Shown: positions 1 to 7,706, counted from the first letter of the stretch. The stretch: 14,415 bases of DNA from Moraxellaceae bacterium (GCA_014378805.1 JACMMY010000271.1:1-14415); one strand, 5' to 3'. The notes: generated by a model not told the origin, from the sequence alone. A program made the numbers and translations.

Positions 1-786
1 GAAGGCATGCTCGACCTATTGCTACGCGTTGGACCGTATGGTTATCGTCCAAAATCATTATCCAAACTCGATCAGTTGTTGAGTGATTTCTTCTTTAGCA
101 GCAAACCTTACACGCTGAGTAAAAAGAGGTTAAGCGCTTGGCTTGGCAGCAGTCGATTTAAACCGCTTGTTGATGCAACCAGTATTTTCAGTACGCGCAG
201 TCGTCGATTAAATCTAAAGATGATTGAAGCCGAGCCGCATGGGATTGATCTTGGGCCACTGCAATCGGTTTTACCAAGACGTCTATTTACCGCTGATCGT
301 CGCATCAAACTTGCGCCAGAAATTTACCTAAACGATATGGCGCGCGCACGAGCGCGTTTGCATAGTCAATCGCCAAAAACCGATAATACCGAAATGCTTT
401 TAATCGGTCGCCGTCATGTTCGCAGCAACAATTCATGGATGCATAACTCACACCGTTTGGTGAAAGGTAAGAATCGTTGCACTGCGATGCTACACCCAGA
501 CGATGCAGCGCGCTTACACATTGAAAATGGCTCACTCGTGCGGATTAGCAGTCGCGTGGGTAGCATCGACCTTCCTGCTGAAATTACCTTGGAAATGATG
601 CTCGGCGTGGTTTCCGTACCACATGGTTTTGGTCATGATCGCGACGGCATCAAACTCGGCATTGCCAGCCAACATGCAGGCGTGAGTCTAAACGACATCA
701 CAGATGAGCAGCATTTCGATGCGCTAACAGGCGTAGCGGCATTGAATGGCTTGCCCGTGAAAATCGAGTCATTGATCAGTAAATAG
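1..786 (+). CDS. Molybdopterin oxidoreductase family protein, C-terminal part (5' end outside window)
   Basis: The reading frame is open from the first base, so the gene begins upstream and only about the last 261 residues are visible. The final third (about residues 130-245 of the visible part) reads as the molybdopterin-dinucleotide-binding domain that closes the DMSO-reductase/formate-dehydrogenase superfamily. Its marks are an LIGRRHVRSNNSWMHN segment that contacts the cofactor, a HPDDAARL stretch, GSLVRISSRVG, and VSVPHGFGH near the end. The preceding EPHGIDLGPLQ and KLAPEIY stretches fit the linker seen in the assimilatory-like members. Such enzymes carry out two-electron redox reactions on a bis-MGD molybdenum centre. 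The substrate cannot be told, because the Fe-S and Mo-ligand regions lie outside the window. There is no signal sequence information. A hairpin terminator follows the stop. Confidence 0.85.
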   Translation, partial: EGMLDLLLRVGPYGYRPKSLSKLDQLLSDFFFSSKPYTLSKKRLSAWLGSSRFKPLVDATSIFSTRSRRLNLKMIEAEPHGIDLGPLQSVLPRRLFTADRRIKLAPEIYLNDMARARARLHSQSPKTDNTEMLLIGRRHVRSNNSWMHNSHRLVKGKNRCTAMLHPDDAARLHIENGSLVRISSRVGSIDLPAEITLEMMLGVVSVPHGFGHDRDGIKLGIASQHAGVSLNDITDEQHFDALTGVAALNGLPVKIESLISK

Positions 787-796
787 GCTATTCATG

Positions 797-827
797 AAAC
801 GTGTGAAAGATACATTCACGCGTTTTT
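797..827 (+). terminator. Rho-independent terminator after the molybdopterin oxidoreductase gene
   Basis: Arms AAACGTGTGAA (797-807) and TTCACGCGTTT (815-825) pair over 11 positions with one G-U wobble and a 7-base loop. A run of T follows. It starts 10 bases after the stop codon. Confidence 0.7.
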
Positions 828-957
828 ATGAGTAAAATCAGTAAATTCAGTAAATTCAACGCAAAAAAAACCGCTTGATAAACGGCTATATTCAAGGGAT
901 ACGAGAAGTGGTAACGACTTATAAATGATCATTTTTCAATTAAACAGATAGAACCCA

Positions 958-989
958 TTATTTGAATTCTTTAACATTCATTCAAATAA
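958..989. repeat. Inverted repeat with 10-bp perfect arms, possible operator
   Basis: TTATTTGAAT (958-967) and ATTCAAATAA (980-989) are exact reverse complements separated by 12 bases. There is no T-run, so it is not a classical terminator. It lies about 20 bases upstream of the probable methyltransferase promoter and could be a regulator site. The rest of 787-1222 is AT-rich, contains a short tandem AGTAAATTC duplication near 842-860, and shows no gene. Confidence 0.4.
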
Positions 990-1006
990 CTTACTTTTTC
1001 ATTATA

Positions 1007-1034
1007 TTGACCACCAATCGTTTATAAAAATAAT
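1007..1034 (+). promoter_or_regulatory. Probable sigma-70 promoter of the SAM methyltransferase
   Basis: TTGACC (1007-1012) and AATAAT (1029-1034) are separated by 16 bases; each matches the consensus hexamer at five of six positions. A start about 7 bases downstream would leave an untranslated leader of roughly 180 bases to the ATG at 1223. Confidence 0.4.
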
Positions 1035-1222
1035 AGTTCTTGATAAACAAACCACTTTTTGAGATTTGCAGTGAATGTCTCTGACACTTTCAACCAACAA
1101 TTTTGGCTAAAAATGCGCTGTACAACATACTGACTCTCCTGTACAAAACGAATCGTATGGCATATCTTCCTCTTGAACTACCAAATAAACGAGATTCGCC
1201 TCATGAATCGAGAGTCACCCCT

Positions 1223-2092
1223 ATGAAAGCTGGACAACGAAGCCGCACCGCAGAAGGCGCTGCCGCACTCCGTGCAAGCCACACGCTCTATGCAGAGAAC
1301 CCACTGTTTTCTGATCCGTATGCGATCAAATTCACCAGTTCAGGCTGGAGACGCATATTAAAAAGCAGAAAGTGGCGTCATTTCTTGCAGCCGCGTGCAT
1401 TTAGTCCTGTCGGTTTACTCATCGGACAAGTGATCGGGCGCGCACGTTATGCCGAAGACCAGCTTGCTGCTGCAATCGCACAAGGTGCTGGTCAATACGT
1501 CTTGGTTGGCGCAGGTTTGGACTCATTCTCCTTACGCCAAAGCAAAGCGATGTCTGCACTCAAGATTTTTGAAGTGGATCATCCCGATAGCCAGCAGTCG
1601 AAGAAAGAACAAATGGCATTGTTTGGCACAATTCCAAGTAACGTTGAATTTGTCTCGATTAACTTTGAAGAAGAATCGTTATTTGAAGCGCTGGTACGCA
1701 GTAGTTATCAGCGTGAACAAGTCAGCTTTTTTTCATGGTTAGGCACAACGCATTACCTTCAACCAGAAACCACGTTAAATACACTGCGCGCGATTGCCAA
1801 AGTCGCTGCGGCTGGCAGTGAAGTGGTGTTTGATTATTCGATTCCTTATCACAAGCTCTCAGGCGCGGAACGCTTAGGCAGCATGGCCTTATCACGTTTC
1901 ACAAAATACATGAGTGAGCCACTGATTGGGCAGTTCGAGCCTGAACAGCTCCATGCAGCGCTGAATGACATCGGCTTTGACGTGTTAGAAGACTTGTCAG
2001 GCGCTGCGCAAAACCAACGCTATTTTGATGCTCGCGGCGATGATCTAACAACAACTGCAGCAACGCATTTAATTCATATTCGATTGCGTTAA
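1223..2092 (+). CDS. Class I SAM-dependent methyltransferase, TIGR00027/LCMT-like family
   Basis: A 289-residue protein resembling the family of putative S-adenosylmethionine-dependent methyltransferases related to leucine carboxyl methyltransferase. It opens with the typical QRSRTAEGAAALRA segment. The SAM-binding glycine motif VGAGLD is at residues 95-100, and FEVDHP, the acidic end of strand 2 characteristic of the family, at 116-121. SWLGTTHYL and an FDYS stretch follow in the C-terminal half. The frame is open further upstream to a TTG at 1103 and an ATG at 1157. I chose the ATG at 1223 because the family's conserved N-terminus begins there, an AGAG purine stretch sits 8 bases before it, and the 40 extra codons look unlike the family. 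The methyl acceptor is unknown. The gene converges on the AraC regulator with a 10-base gap and no visible terminator between them. Confidence 0.8.
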   Translation: MKAGQRSRTAEGAAALRASHTLYAENPLFSDPYAIKFTSSGWRRILKSRKWRHFLQPRAFSPVGLLIGQVIGRARYAEDQLAAAIAQGAGQYVLVGAGLDSFSLRQSKAMSALKIFEVDHPDSQQSKKEQMALFGTIPSNVEFVSINFEEESLFEALVRSSYQREQVSFFSWLGTTHYLQPETTLNTLRAIAKVAAAGSEVVFDYSIPYHKLSGAERLGSMALSRFTKYMSEPLIGQFEPEQLHAALNDIGFDVLEDLSGAAQNQRYFDARGDDLTTTAATHLIHIRLR

Positions 2093-2102
2093 TCGTTAAT
2101 CA

Positions 2103-2894
2103 TTAGTTCAACTCATCAAAGAACCGACTCGGCGGCACGCCAAACTGCCGCTTAAACATCGTCGCAAATGCGCTTGGGTTGTTATAACCCAGCCCAAGCG
2201 CGACACTCAACACCTTTTCTCCTTGCGCCAATCGCTCCAGCGCCGTCAAAAGTCGTGCTTGCTGCCGCCATTGCCCAAATGTCATGCCCGTTTCTTTAAA
2301 AAACAAACGATGAATCGTCTTTGGCGTAATACTCAATCGCTCTGCCCACAATTCGACAGTCGTATCGTCTTCTGGATTCTGGCTCAACGTTTTGGTGATT
2401 TGCATCAAACGCGAATCTTGTGGATTCGGCAGTTGCAGTGAAAACGGCTGCACATCTTTAATTTCATCAACTAATAACTGCATAAGATGACCATCACGCG
2501 TATCCGCTGCGGATGGCAATTCAATGTTAATCGCAGCAAGCAAAAGCTCGCGTAACAACGCCGTCACACCAACCACCCGACAAGCCGTTAATAAATCGGG
2601 AGCCGCATCAGGGTGTATATACGCGGTACGCATATGCACCTCACCAATCATTCGCAGCCAATGATCAATATGCGCAGGCATCCAAATCGCACGTGATGGC
2701 GGTACAATCCATTGCCCCTGATCGGTGCCGACCAACATGACGCCGCGCACAGCATAAATCAATTGTGCGTGTGGATGAGAATGCCGATCCGTGGTTTGAC
2801 CATGCATATAATCCTTTGCCAATGCGGTGACTGGCATATCACTATGATCAAACTGGGTGTAGTGCAAACACGCGTGGGGCGCGCTTAAAGACAT
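2103..2894 (-). CDS. AraC-family transcriptional regulator with N-terminal cupin
   Basis: A 263-residue regulator. Residues about 30-95 form a cupin-type sensor domain (HSHPHAQLIYAVRG, then VPPSRAIWMPAHIDH). Residues about 165-260 form the double helix-turn-helix of AraC/XylS proteins: first helix pair at LWAERLSITPKTIHRLF (182-198), second around ALGLGYNNPSAFATMFKRQFG (232-252). The layout and length match the NimR/YeaM-like subgroup, which commonly controls a neighbouring MFS exporter. AAGGA lies 8 bases before the ATG, which supports this start. It diverges from fsr across 170 bases, so it most likely controls fsr and itself; this is inference from position. The inducer is unknown. Confidence 0.88.
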   Translation of the reverse strand: MSLSAPHACLHYTQFDHSDMPVTALAKDYMHGQTTDRHSHPHAQLIYAVRGVMLVGTDQGQWIVPPSRAIWMPAHIDHWLRMIGEVHMRTAYIHPDAAPDLLTACRVVGVTALLRELLLAAINIELPSAADTRDGHLMQLLVDEIKDVQPFSLQLPNPQDSRLMQITKTLSQNPEDDTTVELWAERLSITPKTIHRLFFKETGMTFGQWRQQARLLTALERLAQGEKVLSVALGLGYNNPSAFATMFKRQFGVPPSRFFDELN

Positions 2895-2998
2895 CTTCTG
2901 ATTCCTTAGATGATCTGCATTTCAAATGAATAAAACAGAATGTCACTTTCACAATACATATTGCCATATTCTCGTAGGAATGTCGTTTTAGAGTCGCG

Positions 2999-3004
2999 TA
3001 TGAT
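2999..3004 (+). promoter_or_regulatory. Possible -10 element of fsr
   Basis: TATGAT matches the sigma-70 -10 consensus at five of six positions, and no -35 hexamer is recognisable 16-18 bases upstream. A weakly symmetrical ATTC-TCGTAG-GAAT (2968-2981) sits where an activator would touch polymerase. This fits activation by the divergent AraC protein but is only suggestive. Confidence 0.3.
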
Positions 3005-3064
3005 CTAACCATAAAATCAACATCACCCCATAAATGTTGTCATTCACGCGCCATCGAGGTTGTT

Positions 3065-4300
3065 ATGGAATCCGCAGAAACTGATCAAGCAAATGCCACA
3101 CAAACCCAAAATACGACTCCTGAAAATCTCACGCGTTTTCGAGTCTTGGGTGCGATCAGCTTTAGCCATTTTATTAATGACATGTTGCAAGCGCTACTCT
3201 TGGCGATTTATCCGATTCTCAAAGGCGGCTTTAACCTCACTTTTGCCCAAATTGGTTTAGTGACATTCACCTATCAGATCACAGCATCTGTGTTGCAGCC
3301 GATCGTTGGCTCATATACCGATAAACATCCAAAACCGTATTCATTGGTATTTGGGATGACCTCAACCATGACTGGGATCATCCTGCTCGCCTTTGCACAA
3401 AACTACACCATGTTATTGGTTGCTGCGCTATTTATGGGTACAGGCTCGTCGATCTTTCACCCAGAATCATCACGGGTCGCACGTTTGGCTTCGGGTGGAA
3501 AACATGGTTTGGCGCAATCGATTTTTCAAGTCGGTGGTAATGTCGGTAGCGCAACAGGTCCTCTGCTTGCTGCAATTTTTATTGTGCCACATGGACAAAA
3601 TAGTACCGCGTGGTTCGCGCTCGCCGCACTCGTCGGTATTGCTGTCCTGTGGAAAGTGGGTGGCTGGTATAAGGAACAGCAGCGCATTAGCGCGACAAAA
3701 CCTAAGACTTGTGCGCCAGCCAATGCTGGGCCACGTCGTCGGGTGCTGATTACAGTGGCGGTACTGATGGGTTTAATGTTCTCCAAGTTTTTCTATTTGA
3801 CCAGTCTTACCAGCTATTACACGTTTTATTTGATAGAAAAATTCCACTTGTCCATTCAATCGGCGCAAGTGTATTTGTTCATTTTCTTAGGCGCAGTCGC
3901 GGCTGGAACGATCCTCGGTGGGCCGATTGGCGATCGCATCGGACGTAAACAAGTCATTTGGTTTTCGATCCTTGGCATTGCGCCATTTACCTTGGCATTG
4001 CCTTACGCAGACCTGATGTGGACGAGTATTTTAAGTATTATTATTGGCTTTACGCTGGCCTCAGCCTTCCCTGCCATTGTCGTATTTGCCCAAGAATTGA
4101 TGCCGAATAAAGTGGGAATGGTGTCAGGTTTATTCTTTGGTTTTGCCTTTGGCATGGGTGGAATTGGTGCAGCGGTTCTCGGTAAAGTTGCGGATATGTA
4201 CGGCATTGAATTTGTCTATCATCTCTGTGCATTTCTACCACTGATTGGTCTCATCGCAATCTTTCTACCGAACCTTCATAAGGCGAAAGAAAAGGTTTAA
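3065..4300 (+). CDS. fsr: Fsr-type MFS exporter (fosmidomycin resistance family)
   Basis: A 411-residue inner-membrane protein of the major facilitator superfamily, close in length and sequence to E. coli Fsr (about 406 residues). A polar N-terminus of about 24 residues precedes the first membrane helix (VLGAISFSHFINDMLQALLL). The family signature HPESSRVARLASGG starts near residue 132 and continues into GLAQSIFQVGGN. The motif-A-like loop GDRIGRK is at 289-295, and GMVSGLFFGFAFGMGG lies near the end. Fsr proteins export fosmidomycin and probably natural metabolites by proton antiport. GAGG lies 5 bases before the ATG. The gene diverges from the AraC regulator, and a BenE-family transporter follows after 107 bases in the same direction. 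The true substrate here is not shown by the sequence. Confidence 0.92.
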   Translation: MESAETDQANATQTQNTTPENLTRFRVLGAISFSHFINDMLQALLLAIYPILKGGFNLTFAQIGLVTFTYQITASVLQPIVGSYTDKHPKPYSLVFGMTSTMTGIILLAFAQNYTMLLVAALFMGTGSSIFHPESSRVARLASGGKHGLAQSIFQVGGNVGSATGPLLAAIFIVPHGQNSTAWFALAALVGIAVLWKVGGWYKEQQRISATKPKTCAPANAGPRRRVLITVAVLMGLMFSKFFYLTSLTSYYTFYLIEKFHLSIQSAQVYLFIFLGAVAAGTILGGPIGDRIGRKQVIWFSILGIAPFTLALPYADLMWTSILSIIIGFTLASAFPAIVVFAQELMPNKVGMVSGLFFGFAFGMGGIGAAVLGKVADMYGIEFVYHLCAFLPLIGLIAIFLPNLHKAKEKV

Positions 4301-4301
4301 T

Positions 4302-4319
4302 CAGATTGAAGTGAATCTG
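4302..4319 (+). repeat. Small inverted repeat after fsr
   Basis: CAGATT (4302-4307) and AATCTG (4314-4319) are exact reverse complements 6 bases apart, directly after the fsr stop. There is no strong T-run, so at best it is a weak or Rho-assisted 3' end. Confidence 0.25.
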
Positions 4320-4361
4320 TATATTTCAGAGCTTGCCGAAGCTGTATAGTTGCGAAAATCA

Positions 4362-4375
4362 AGCTTATATAAGCT
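4362..4375. repeat. 14-bp perfect palindrome in the BenE leader
   Basis: AGCTTATATAAGCT is a perfect palindrome. A related hairpin, AGCTT-gccg-AAGCT, lies at 4330-4343. The two share the AGCTT/AAGCT arms and are the only symmetrical structures in the fsr-to-BenE gap besides the small repeat at 4302. They could be operator half-sites or mRNA hairpins. Confidence 0.35.
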
Positions 4376-4407
4376 CAAACCATTCATTCTATTAAAGATA
4401 ATAAGTA

Positions 4408-5580
4408 ATGCCGATTCTAAAAGACTTTTCAATTTCAACATTGGTGGCTGGTTTCGTCACTGTTTTAGTCGGTTTTACCAGCTCAGGGGTGTTGATCTTT
4501 CAAGCTGCACAAACCCTCGGTGCCTCGCCTGCAGAAATCGCCTCATGGATGTGGGCGCTCGGCCTAGGCATGGGGATCACGACGATTGGCTTATCTTTTT
4601 ATTACCGTACACCGATAGTCACAGCATGGTCTACGCCGGGTGCGGCACTGATTATTGGCAGTAGTAGTGGTTTATCGTTATCTGAAGCGATTGGCGGATT
4701 TATCATCTCAGCCATGCTGATTGTACTGACTGGATTCTCGGGTATCTTTGAGCGCGTCATGCGCAAGATTCCATTATCGATCGCCTCGGCCATGTTGGCG
4801 GGTGTCCTGCTTAAATTCGGCATGAACGTCTTTGTTGCCATGAAAACGCAACTCATCATGGTATTGGGAATGTTCCTTTTGTACTTACTCATGCGGCGCA
4901 ATCTACCACGCTACGCCGTGGTCGTGACACTCACTTTTGGCATTATTTATGCTGCGTTTTCGGGTTTATTAACTTTTAACATTATGCACTTTCAGTTGGC
5001 ACAACCGATTTGGACGACACCGACTTTTAGCATGAACTCCATCGTAATCGCCATTCCACTCTTTATGGTTACCATGGCTTCGCAGAATATTCCAGGAGTG
5101 TCCGTACTACGCTCCTCTGGTTACCATGTGCGCCTATCGCCCATCATCGGTTGGATTGGACCAGCCAATGCTGCACTTGCCCCATTCGGTGGATATGCGC
5201 CCAATTTAGCGGCCATCACCGCCGCAATTTGTACAGGACGCGAAGCGCATGAAGATCCTAAGAAACGCTATACCGCAGCACTTTCCGCTGGATTTTTTTA
5301 CTGCTTAATTGGGATCTTTGGTGCGACGATTACATCGCTATTTTTGGCCTTTCCAAACGAATTGATTCTAGCGATTGCAGGTTTAGCGTTGTTTGGAACC
5401 ATTGGTAATGGTTTAGCCACAGCACTGACACAGGAATCCGAACGTGAAGCGGCGCTGATTACTTTTTTAGTCACCGCTTCAGGGATCACATTATTTGGAT
5501 TAGGCGCAGCATTCTGGGGATTATTAGCAGGATTAATCGCGCTGACGATTAGTCGTTATCGTAAAATAATCGTTATCTAA
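4408..5580 (+). CDS. BenE-family (benzoate/H+ symporter-type) membrane transporter
   Basis: A 390-residue polytopic inner-membrane protein with the length and sequence character of BenE/YdcO transporters. Family marks are SSGVLIFQAA near residue 25, TAWSTPGAA at 72-80, VTMASQNIPG at 221-230, and APFGGYAPN followed by AAICTGREAHED at 258-283. Also present is VTASGITLFGLGAAFWGL near the C-terminus. BenE proteins are placed with proton-coupled uptake of benzoate, but no benABCD catabolic genes are in the window, so the substrate is open. The ATG has no strong Shine-Dalgarno sequence (only AAGATAATAAG upstream). It follows fsr at 107 bases and may be co-transcribed with it. It ends 2 bases before a bidirectional terminator. 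Confidence 0.88.
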   Translation: MPILKDFSISTLVAGFVTVLVGFTSSGVLIFQAAQTLGASPAEIASWMWALGLGMGITTIGLSFYYRTPIVTAWSTPGAALIIGSSSGLSLSEAIGGFIISAMLIVLTGFSGIFERVMRKIPLSIASAMLAGVLLKFGMNVFVAMKTQLIMVLGMFLLYLLMRRNLPRYAVVVTLTFGIIYAAFSGLLTFNIMHFQLAQPIWTTPTFSMNSIVIAIPLFMVTMASQNIPGVSVLRSSGYHVRLSPIIGWIGPANAALAPFGGYAPNLAAITAAICTGREAHEDPKKRYTAALSAGFFYCLIGIFGATITSLFLAFPNELILAIAGLALFGTIGNGLATALTQESEREAALITFLVTASGITLFGLGAAFWGLLAGLIALTISRYRKIIVI

Positions 5581-5582
5581 TT

Positions 5583-5630
5583 AAAAAAATTCAGTGCCAA
5601 CCTTGTTATCGGCGGACACTGATTTTTTTT
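5583..5630. terminator. Bidirectional Rho-independent terminator between BenE and tetR
   Basis: TCAGTGCC (5591-5598) pairs with GGACACTGA (5614-5622) with a one-base bulge. The hairpin is preceded by a run of A and followed by eight T, so it can end transcripts from both directions. It lies between the two convergent genes. Confidence 0.75.
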
Positions 5631-5641
5631 CATTGAATAGA

Positions 5642-6430
5642 TTATTTATGTGGCTTTGTAAAATATTTTTGATTTTCAGCCAATTGAAAATGTGAAAACA
5701 ATGCTTCATACAACACCATACAAGCAGGCAGCAACTCATCCACAGATTCTTTAAATCCACTCACCGCCCAACGCGTCGCCAAATGCGATACATAACCCGT
5801 CAGACCTGTCGAAATCAAAGAAACCAAAGACATGTTTTCCTGTGCTTTTGGCACCATTAACGCAATAAAAGACTGCGTCATCAAATCAAAACGTTTCACT
5901 GCTTTATAAATACTCTTGGCATCATTTTCATGCACCAAAATCGCATCGATAAACAAAATTCGAGTCACGCGTTGATCATCAGATAGTCGATTGAAAAATG
6001 CGGTTAACCCAAGTTTCACCATTTCTTTGGGATCAGGCGCACCTTGCATCACTGCCGTCAAAATACACTGCTGCAAATCTTCCACTAAGCGCATATAAAT
6101 TGCATCAAACAGCGCACCGCTATTTTTGAAAGACTCATAAAAATAACGTTCGGTCAGCTTTGCTTCCAAGCACACATCACGCACCGTCACCGAAAAATAA
6201 CCCAGTGTACCGTAGGCCTGTAAACCTGCCTCCATTAAACGCTCGCGTCTTTCCGCTTGACGAACTTCCAAGCTCATGCCTTTAAAGCTACGGCGTTTAA
6301 CAGCGGTTGACTCCGTAGCATTTTCTTGAACTTGGTCCTGTACTGCATCATAAGCACCACGTAGCTCAGAACTATTTGACTCGGAAATTTCACTTTCAGA
6401 CACTAGACTTCCCATACCCAAACCCTTCAT
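5642..6430 (-). CDS. TetR/AcrR-family regulator with Ser/Glu-rich N-terminal extension
   Basis: A 262-residue protein. The DNA-binding domain is at residues about 57-103: RQAERRERLMEAGLQAYG, then the helix-turn-helix YFSVTVRDVCLEAKLTERYFY. An all-helical ligand-binding region follows. Ahead of the domain is an unusual extension of about 50 residues, rich in Ser, Glu and Gln and probably disordered, ending in the basic KRRSFKG. The start is uncertain: the ATG at 6430 has no well-spaced ribosome site, while the ATG at 6415 has AAGGG 7 bases before it (257 residues). An internal ATG at 6277 would remove the extension entirely. The gene diverges from the short-chain dehydrogenase across a perfect palindrome, the usual arrangement for a TetR repressor controlling its neighbour. 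The inducer is unknown. Confidence 0.85.
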   Translation of the reverse strand: MKGLGMGSLVSESEISESNSSELRGAYDAVQDQVQENATESTAVKRRSFKGMSLEVRQAERRERLMEAGLQAYGTLGYFSVTVRDVCLEAKLTERYFYESFKNSGALFDAIYMRLVEDLQQCILTAVMQGAPDPKEMVKLGLTAFFNRLSDDQRVTRILFIDAILVHENDAKSIYKAVKRFDLMTQSFIALMVPKAQENMSLVSLISTGLTGYVSHLATRWAVSGFKESVDELLPACMVLYEALFSHFQLAENQKYFTKPHK

Positions 6431-6520
6431 CTTTATCGACAGAACGCGCTATCGCGGTCTTCAAATATTATCTATTATCGAATCATTGTATCACGCAAAA
6501 ATTATCACTAAACATTAATA

Positions 6521-6540
6521 TTGACAATACTAATTGTCAA
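6521..6540. promoter_or_regulatory. Perfect palindrome, probable TetR operator
   Basis: TTGACAAT and ATTGTCAA flank ACTA, giving a perfect 20-bp inverted repeat in the tetR/SDR divergent region. Size and symmetry suit a TetR dimer. Each arm starts with TTGACA on its own strand, and the plus-strand copy serves as the -35 box of the SDR promoter, so binding would block polymerase. That the neighbouring TetR protein binds here is inference. Confidence 0.65.
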
Positions 6541-6549
6541 AACTATAGT
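6521..6549 (+). promoter_or_regulatory. Sigma-70 promoter of the short-chain dehydrogenase
   Basis: A perfect -35 box TTGACA (6521-6526), exactly 17 bases, and TATAGT (6544-6549), which matches the -10 consensus at five of six positions. A start near 6556 would give a leader of about 40 bases. This is the strongest promoter visible in the window, which makes sense if it is kept shut by the overlapping operator. Confidence 0.7.
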
Positions 6550-6596
6550 AACGTCTGAATGACTCTCCCATAAGATGCTCCACGAGGAATTAAACA

Positions 6597-7472
6597 ATGA
6601 AAGTATTAAAAGGCAAAGTTGCCGCAGTAACAGGCGCAGGTTCAGGTATCGGTCAACAATTGGCGGTTTTATTGGCTAAAGAAGGCTGCAACCTCGCACT
6701 TTCTGATGTGAGTGAAAAAGGCTTAGCCGCAACAGTTGAACTCGTGAAAGCATCAAACGTAAAAGTAACGACCCAAATCGTTGACGTATCGAAACTTGAA
6801 CAAGTTTCTGCTTGGGCAAAAGCTGCTGAAAAAGAACATGGTCAAGTCAATATCATCATCAACAACGCTGGCGTCGCGATGGGCAGCACTGTTGAAGGCA
6901 TGAGCTACGCAGATCTTGAATGGATGATGGGCATCAACTTCTGGGGCGTAGTTTACGGCACAAAAGAATTCTTGCCGTTACTCAAGAAAAGCGGTTCAGG
7001 ACACATTGTTAATATTTCCAGCCTTTTCGGTCTAACCGCACAACCGACACAAAGCGCCTATAACGCGAGTAAATTTGCGGTTCGTGGCTTCACCGAATCA
7101 CTGCGCCAAGAACTCGATATGCAAAACTGCGGCGTCAGCTCGACTTGCGTCCATCCGGGTGGTATCCGCACCAACATCGCAAAATCAGCACGTATGAGTG
7201 ATAGTGTGAGCTCACTCGGCATGAATGCAGAAAAAAGCATTGCTGAATTCGACAAAATGCTCCGCACGCCACCTGAAGAAGCTGCACGTCAAATCATTGA
7301 AGCCATTCGCCATGACCAACGTCGATTGTTGATCGGTAACGATGCAAAAGTACTTGATCTCATGCAGCGTATCCTGCCACAAGGCTATCAAAAAATATTT
7401 AGCGCAGCGACCAAAATGCAAAGCCGAGCAATTGCAAAGAAACAAGCTAAAAAGCTCGCTGCTAAATCATAA
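6597..7472 (+). CDS. Short-chain dehydrogenase/reductase (SDR) family oxidoreductase
   Basis: A 291-residue classical SDR with a Rossmann fold. The cofactor motif TGAGSGIG is at residues 12-19 and Asp37 after the second strand favours NAD(H). Asp63 and NNAG (89-92) complete the cofactor pocket. The catalytic tetrad is visible as Asn114, Ser142, Tyr155 and Lys159 (YNASK), followed by HPGG. The protein is 30-40 residues longer than minimal SDRs, with a Lys/Ala-rich C-terminal tail (KKQAKKLAAK). AGGA lies 8 bases before the ATG. Members of this type oxidise or reduce alcohols, aldehydes or hydroxylated lipids; the substrate cannot be read from the sequence. It is transcribed alone, from a strong promoter under a palindromic operator and up to a hairpin terminator, and is the likely target of the divergent TetR protein. 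Confidence 0.9.
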   Translation: MKVLKGKVAAVTGAGSGIGQQLAVLLAKEGCNLALSDVSEKGLAATVELVKASNVKVTTQIVDVSKLEQVSAWAKAAEKEHGQVNIIINNAGVAMGSTVEGMSYADLEWMMGINFWGVVYGTKEFLPLLKKSGSGHIVNISSLFGLTAQPTQSAYNASKFAVRGFTESLRQELDMQNCGVSSTCVHPGGIRTNIAKSARMSDSVSSLGMNAEKSIAEFDKMLRTPPEEAARQIIEAIRHDQRRLLIGNDAKVLDLMQRILPQGYQKIFSAATKMQSRAIAKKQAKKLAAKS

Positions 7473-7492
7473 TTCACACGCTCCAAACGCAC

Positions 7493-7520
7493 AAAAGCCG
7501 AACATTTCTGTTCGGCTTTT
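7493..7520 (+). terminator. Rho-independent terminator after the SDR gene
   Basis: AAAAGCCGAACA (7493-7504) and TGTTCGGCTTTT (7509-7520) form a perfect 12-bp stem with a TTTC loop. It begins 20 bases after the stop. The A/T ends allow function in both directions. Confidence 0.85.
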
Positions 7521-7676
7521 GGCATTCTAACGTCTAGGTGTAGTGGTTTCCCACCCCAACAAAGATCCGAGTCTACTTTGCAGCAGAATTAGAATTTACG
7601 AGTCGGCTCAAGGACTCGATGCGAAGACTAGAGCGTTTGGTGCTCGAAGTCAATTAAATTACGTATTGCTTGTCTC

Positions 7677-7694
7677 CTTCCCCTGAGGGGGAAG
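7677..7694. repeat. Short GC-rich hairpin beyond the 3' end of mdfA
   Basis: CTTCCCC and GGGGAAG are perfect 7-bp arms around TGAG, 12 bases beyond the mdfA stop. No T-run follows in the mdfA direction, so a terminator role is uncertain. The rest of 7521-7706 holds one further small inverted repeat (CGAGTC 7599-7604, GACTCG 7613-7618) and no gene that I can support. Confidence 0.3.
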
Positions 7695-7706
7695 ACTTCA
7701 AAGCAT

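Noticed and set aside
1103..1222. Extension of the methyltransferase to a TTG start at 1103 (329 residues)
   Set aside because: The 40 extra codons do not resemble the family, whose conserved N-terminus begins right after the ATG at 1223. No ribosome site is seen at the TTG.
4350..4664. 104-residue open frame overlapping the start of the BenE gene
   Set aside because: It overlaps the BenE coding sequence in another frame and has no family resemblance.
7521..7676. Possible remnant mobile element between the SDR terminator and mdfA
   Set aside because: Only a 6-bp inverted repeat (7599-7618) is present. There is no coding remnant, paired ends or second copy in the window.
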